Of a DNA stretch of 34,935 nt, positions 32,531 through 34,935 are shown piece by piece; the first letter of the stretch is position 1, and each line of letters starts with the position of its first letter. Source of the DNA: Streptomyces zaomyceticus (GTDB taxonomy: Bacteria > Actinomycetota > Actinomycetes > Streptomycetales > Streptomycetaceae); NCBI RefSeq assembly GCF_014656215.1, contig NZ_BNBZ01000050.1, forward strand, positions 1 to 34,935, given 5' to 3'. Made by a program: the position numbers and the translations under genes. The notes below the pieces were generated by a model. The model did no database searches. It saw only the letters and a list, made by a program, of their open reading frames with translations, and was not told the origin of the DNA.

Positions 32531-32989
32531 ATGGCGGACGACTACTTCGAGTACCGGCACATGGTCGGCTTCGAGGAGACCAACCTCGTCGGCAACGTGT
32601 ACTACGTGAACTACCTGCGCTGGCAGGGCCGTTGCCGGGAGATGTTCCTGCAGCAGAAGGCGCCGGACGTGCTGGCCGAGGTCCAGGACGACCTCAAGCT
32701 GTTCACGCTGAAGGTGGACTGCGAGTTCTTCGCGGAGATCACCGCCTTCGACGAGCTGTCCATCCGGATGCGCCTGTCCGAGCTGGGCCAGACCCAGCTG
32801 GAGTTCACCTTCGACTACGTCAAGGTGACCGGCGGGGCCGAGGTGCTCATCGCCCGCGGCCGCCAGCGGATCGCGTGCATGCGCGGCCCGAACACCAACA
32901 CGGTGCCGTCGCGCATCCCGGACGGCCTCGCCCGTGCCCTGGAGCCGTACAGCGTCCAGGGCCGGGCGCTGGCCGGGCGGGCCGCATGA
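32531..32989 (+). CDS. Enediyne thioesterase (SgcE10/CalE7 type, TEBC)
   Basis: 152 residues from ATG 32531, three bases after the synthase stop. A single hotdog domain of the 4-hydroxybenzoyl-CoA thioesterase superfamily releases the polyene chain from PKSE. Typical features are GFEETNLVGNVYYVNYLRW, GRCREMFLQQKAP, LKVDCEFFAEITAFDELSIR and RGRQRIACMRG. Asn18, Tyr28 and Arg36 fall one position before residues I recall as important in CalE7 (N19, Y29, R37). The enzyme therefore probably uses the same mechanism without an acidic catalytic residue. It completes the five-gene diagnostic cassette (UnbL, UnbV, UnbU, PKSE, thioesterase). Its stop overlaps the next start (ATGA). Confidence 0.95.
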   Translation: MADDYFEYRHMVGFEETNLVGNVYYVNYLRWQGRCREMFLQQKAPDVLAEVQDDLKLFTLKVDCEFFAEITAFDELSIRMRLSELGQTQLEFTFDYVKVTGGAEVLIARGRQRIACMRGPNTNTVPSRIPDGLARALEPYSVQGRALAGRAA

Positions 32990-33531
32990 GCACCCTCACC
33001 GTCGCGCCGCCGCGGGATGCCGTCACCGGCGACCCCGCGCGGCTGCGGCGGGCCCTCGGGTCCTTCGCGACGGGTGTCACCGTCGTGACGGTCGGCGGCG
33101 CGGCCCCGCGCGGCATGACCGCCAACTCCTTCACGTCGGTGTCGCTGGACCCGGCCCTCGTGCTGCTGTGCGTGGGCAACGACGCCGTCATGAACCGGGT
33201 CCTCGCCGAGGCCGACACCTTCGCGGTGTCGGTGCTCGGCGCCGGTCAGGAGGACGTGGCCCGGCACTTCGCCGACCGCTCCCGGCCGCTCGGCGCGGCC
33301 CAGTTCGACGCCGTCGACTGGCTGCCGGGCCAGGCCACCGCCGCCCCCGTGATCGCGGGGGCGGCGGCCCATTTCGAGTGCGCCCGGTGGCGCACGTACG
33401 ACGGCGGCGACCACACCATCCACGTCGGCCGGGTGCTCGCCCTGGACGAACTGCCCGGCCGCGAGCCGCTGGTGTTCCACGGTGGCCGTTTCCGGCAGGT
33501 CGTGCCGCAGCAACCGGGGGGCAGCCGATGA
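32986..33531 (+). CDS. Flavin reductase (SgcE6-like) for two-component monooxygenases
   Basis: 181 residues from ATG 32986. It is a small NAD(P)H:flavin oxidoreductase of the split-barrel family: ALGSFATGVTVVTVGGAAPR, GMTANSFTSVSLDPALVLLC, FAVSVLGAGQEDVARHFADR and FECARWRTYDGGDHTIHVGR. It supplies reduced FAD or FMN to a partner oxygenase that is not in this window. In C-1027 biosynthesis SgcE6 serves the hydroxylase SgcC, and homologues are widespread in enediyne clusters. It overlaps the genes on both sides by four bases (ATGA), which places it firmly in the operon. Substrate preference (FAD against FMN, NADH against NADPH) cannot be read from the sequence. Confidence 0.92.
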   Translation: MSTLTVAPPRDAVTGDPARLRRALGSFATGVTVVTVGGAAPRGMTANSFTSVSLDPALVLLCVGNDAVMNRVLAEADTFAVSVLGAGQEDVARHFADRSRPLGAAQFDAVDWLPGQATAAPVIAGAAAHFECARWRTYDGGDHTIHVGRVLALDELPGREPLVFHGGRFRQVVPQQPGGSR

Positions 33532-34877
33532 GTGTCCACCCACCCGGCCCACCGGTCTGGGCGCTGCCGGGGCTGCTGCGCAAGCTGGCGGTCGACCGGC
33601 TCGGCATGATGCGGGAGGCGGCCGAGCTGGCCGACGCCGTTCGCGTGAACATGGGCCCGAAGAAGCTCTACATCTTCAACCGGCCCGACTACGCCAAGCA
33701 CGTCCTCGCCGACAACGCGGCCAATTACCACAAGGGCATCGGCCTGGTGGAGTCCCGCAAGGTGCTCGGCGACGGGCTGCTCACCAGTGAGGGCGAGCTG
33801 TGGCGCAAGCAGCGCCGCACCGTTCAGCCCGCGTTCAAGCCGGGGCGGGTCGCCGCCCAGGCCGGCGTGGTGGCGGAGGAGTCCGGACGGCTCGTGGAGC
33901 TGCTGCGCGCTCGCGCCGGGGACACCCCGGTCGACGTCCTCCAGGAGGTCACCGGGCTCACCCTCGGGGTGCTCGGCCGGACCCTGATGGACACTTCCCT
34001 GGAGGGGCACGGCGGTATCGCGCACGCCTTCGAGGCGGTGCAGGACCAGGCCATGTTCGACATGGTCACGCAGGGCCTGGTGCCGACCTGGGTGCCGTTC
34101 GGCACCCAGCGCCGGTTCCGTGCCGCCCGCCGGGAGCTGACCCGGACCGTCGACGAGCTGGTCGCCGACCGGGGCGCCCGGATGAGCGCGGACGACGGCG
34201 CGGACGACGCGTTCGCCCGGATGATCCTCGCCGCCCGGGCCCACCCGGACCCGGCCACCGGGCGCAGGCTGCTCCAGGAAGAGCTGGTCACGCTGCTGCT
34301 CGCCGGGCACGAGACGACGGCGAGCACGCTCGGCTGGACGCTGCTGCTGCTCGCCCGCCACCCGCACGTGCGGGACCTGGTGCGCGAGGAGGCCAGGGCG
34401 GTGCTCGCGGGTGGCCGGCTGCCGGATGCCGAGGACCTTCACAAGCTGTCGTACACGACTCAGGTGGTGCAGGAGGCCATGCGGCTGTACCCGCCGGTGT
34501 GGATCCTGCCCCGGATCGCCCAGGCGGCCGACGAGGTCGGCGGGTTCACCGTGTCGGCCGGGGCCGATGTGCTGGTCTGCCCGTACACGATGCACCGGCA
34601 TCCGGACCTGTGGGACGACCCGGAGCGCTTCGACCCGGGCCGCTTCGACCCGTCGCGGGTGGCGAACCGGCCGCGGTACGCGTACATCCCGTTCGGTGCG
34701 GGACCGCGGTTCTGCGTCGGCAGCAACCTCGGGATGATGGAGGCGGTGTTCGTCACCGCGCTCGTCACCCGGGACCTCGACCTGGCCGTGATGCCGGGGT
34801 ACGAGGGCGTCGCGGAGCCGATGATGTCGCTGCGGATGCGCGGGGGACTGCCGATGACGGTCCGTCCGGTGGACTGA
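33528..34877 (+). CDS. Cytochrome P450 of the enediyne operon
   Basis: 449 residues from ATG 33528, overlapping the reductase stop (ATGA). Signature motifs are complete: the I-helix oxygen-binding AGHETTAS (A259-T264), ExxR in EAMRLYP (E316, R319), the meander region with FDPGRFDPSR, and the haem ligand C396 in FGAGPRFCVGSN. The protein is soluble, with no membrane anchor, as in other bacterial P450s. The conserved enediyne gene set includes a P450 (E7 in C-1027 numbering, from memory), so oxidation of the nascent core or polyene is likely. It could equally be a late tailoring enzyme. A hairpin follows at the window edge, so it may be the last gene of the operon. Confidence 0.93.
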   Translation: MSVHPPGPPVWALPGLLRKLAVDRLGMMREAAELADAVRVNMGPKKLYIFNRPDYAKHVLADNAANYHKGIGLVESRKVLGDGLLTSEGELWRKQRRTVQPAFKPGRVAAQAGVVAEESGRLVELLRARAGDTPVDVLQEVTGLTLGVLGRTLMDTSLEGHGGIAHAFEAVQDQAMFDMVTQGLVPTWVPFGTQRRFRAARRELTRTVDELVADRGARMSADDGADDAFARMILAARAHPDPATGRRLLQEELVTLLLAGHETTASTLGWTLLLLARHPHVRDLVREEARAVLAGGRLPDAEDLHKLSYTTQVVQEAMRLYPPVWILPRIAQAADEVGGFTVSAGADVLVCPYTMHRHPDLWDDPERFDPGRFDPSRVANRPRYAYIPFGAGPRFCVGSNLGMMEAVFVTALVTRDLDLAVMPGYEGVAEPMMSLRMRGGLPMTVRPVD

Positions 34878-34909
34878 GCGCACGCCCCGTTCCGGGACAT
34901 GACGAGAGG

Positions 34910-34935
34910 GCCGGCCACGAAGAATCGTGGCCGGC
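34910..34935 (+). terminator. Hairpin after the P450 gene, at the window edge
   Basis: GCCGGCCACGA (34910-34920) pairs perfectly with TCGTGGCCGGC (34925-34935) over an AGAA loop, 32 bases after the P450 stop codon. What follows is outside the window, so a T-run or further stem cannot be judged. Confidence 0.75.

Noticed and set aside
1..34935. tRNA or rRNA genes
   Set aside because: No cloverleaf-like or rRNA-like segment was recognised on either strand by eye; a dedicated scan was not possible.

Overview
The window is the left end of a linear actinobacterial replicon, almost certainly from Streptomyces or a close relative and probably a linear plasmid. Base 1 begins with the 13-base palindrome typical of Streptomyces telomeres, followed by six more perfect palindromes up to base 169. 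The DNA is GC-rich with strong third-position bias. It carries a telomere-capping operon (tap, a small gene, tpg) and its own parAB operon with parS-like palindromes unlike the chromosomal parS. A chromosome arm that captured a linear plasmid end is the main alternative.

Layout. 1-1050: telomere and gene-free DNA with inverted repeats. 1051-2481: two related winged-helix genes bracketed by copies of one inverted-repeat unit, a candidate replication origin. 2540-5960: a decayed fragment, then tpg, a 76-residue gene and tap on the minus strand. 6000-8140: gene graveyard (a 5' fragment of class II ribonucleotide reductase, a frameshifted Y-family DNA polymerase, a truncated leader gene). 8147-10708: parAB with three palindromes. 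10709-12055: gene-poor DNA, a YCII fragment and a WhiB-type gene. 12429-15720: a His-rich membrane protein, a MerR regulator and a 549-residue Rep-like zinc protein.

16046-19417 is a gamma-butyrolactone-type hormone module: an AfsA-family synthase, two ArpA/ScbR-type receptors, and a dehydrogenase/epimerase with two TTA codons. 19697-21427 holds a transposase-like protein that has lost a catalytic residue, and an HxlR regulator. From 21536 to the right edge is an enediyne core cassette: two UnbL paralogues, UnbV, UnbU, the iterative enediyne polyketide synthase, its hotdog thioesterase, a flavin reductase and a cytochrome P450. From the second UnbL onward most genes overlap by 4 bases or nearly abut, which implies one polycistronic mRNA.

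Proposed logic: the hormone module controls itself and the transposase-like gene through two AT-rich sites sharing the core GGGCGTTCG, and the transposase-like and HxlR proteins may pass the signal to the enediyne operon. The cluster continues past the right edge, so the enediyne type (9- or 10-membered) and self-resistance genes cannot be read here. Family assignments come from motifs recognised by eye; no database search was run.
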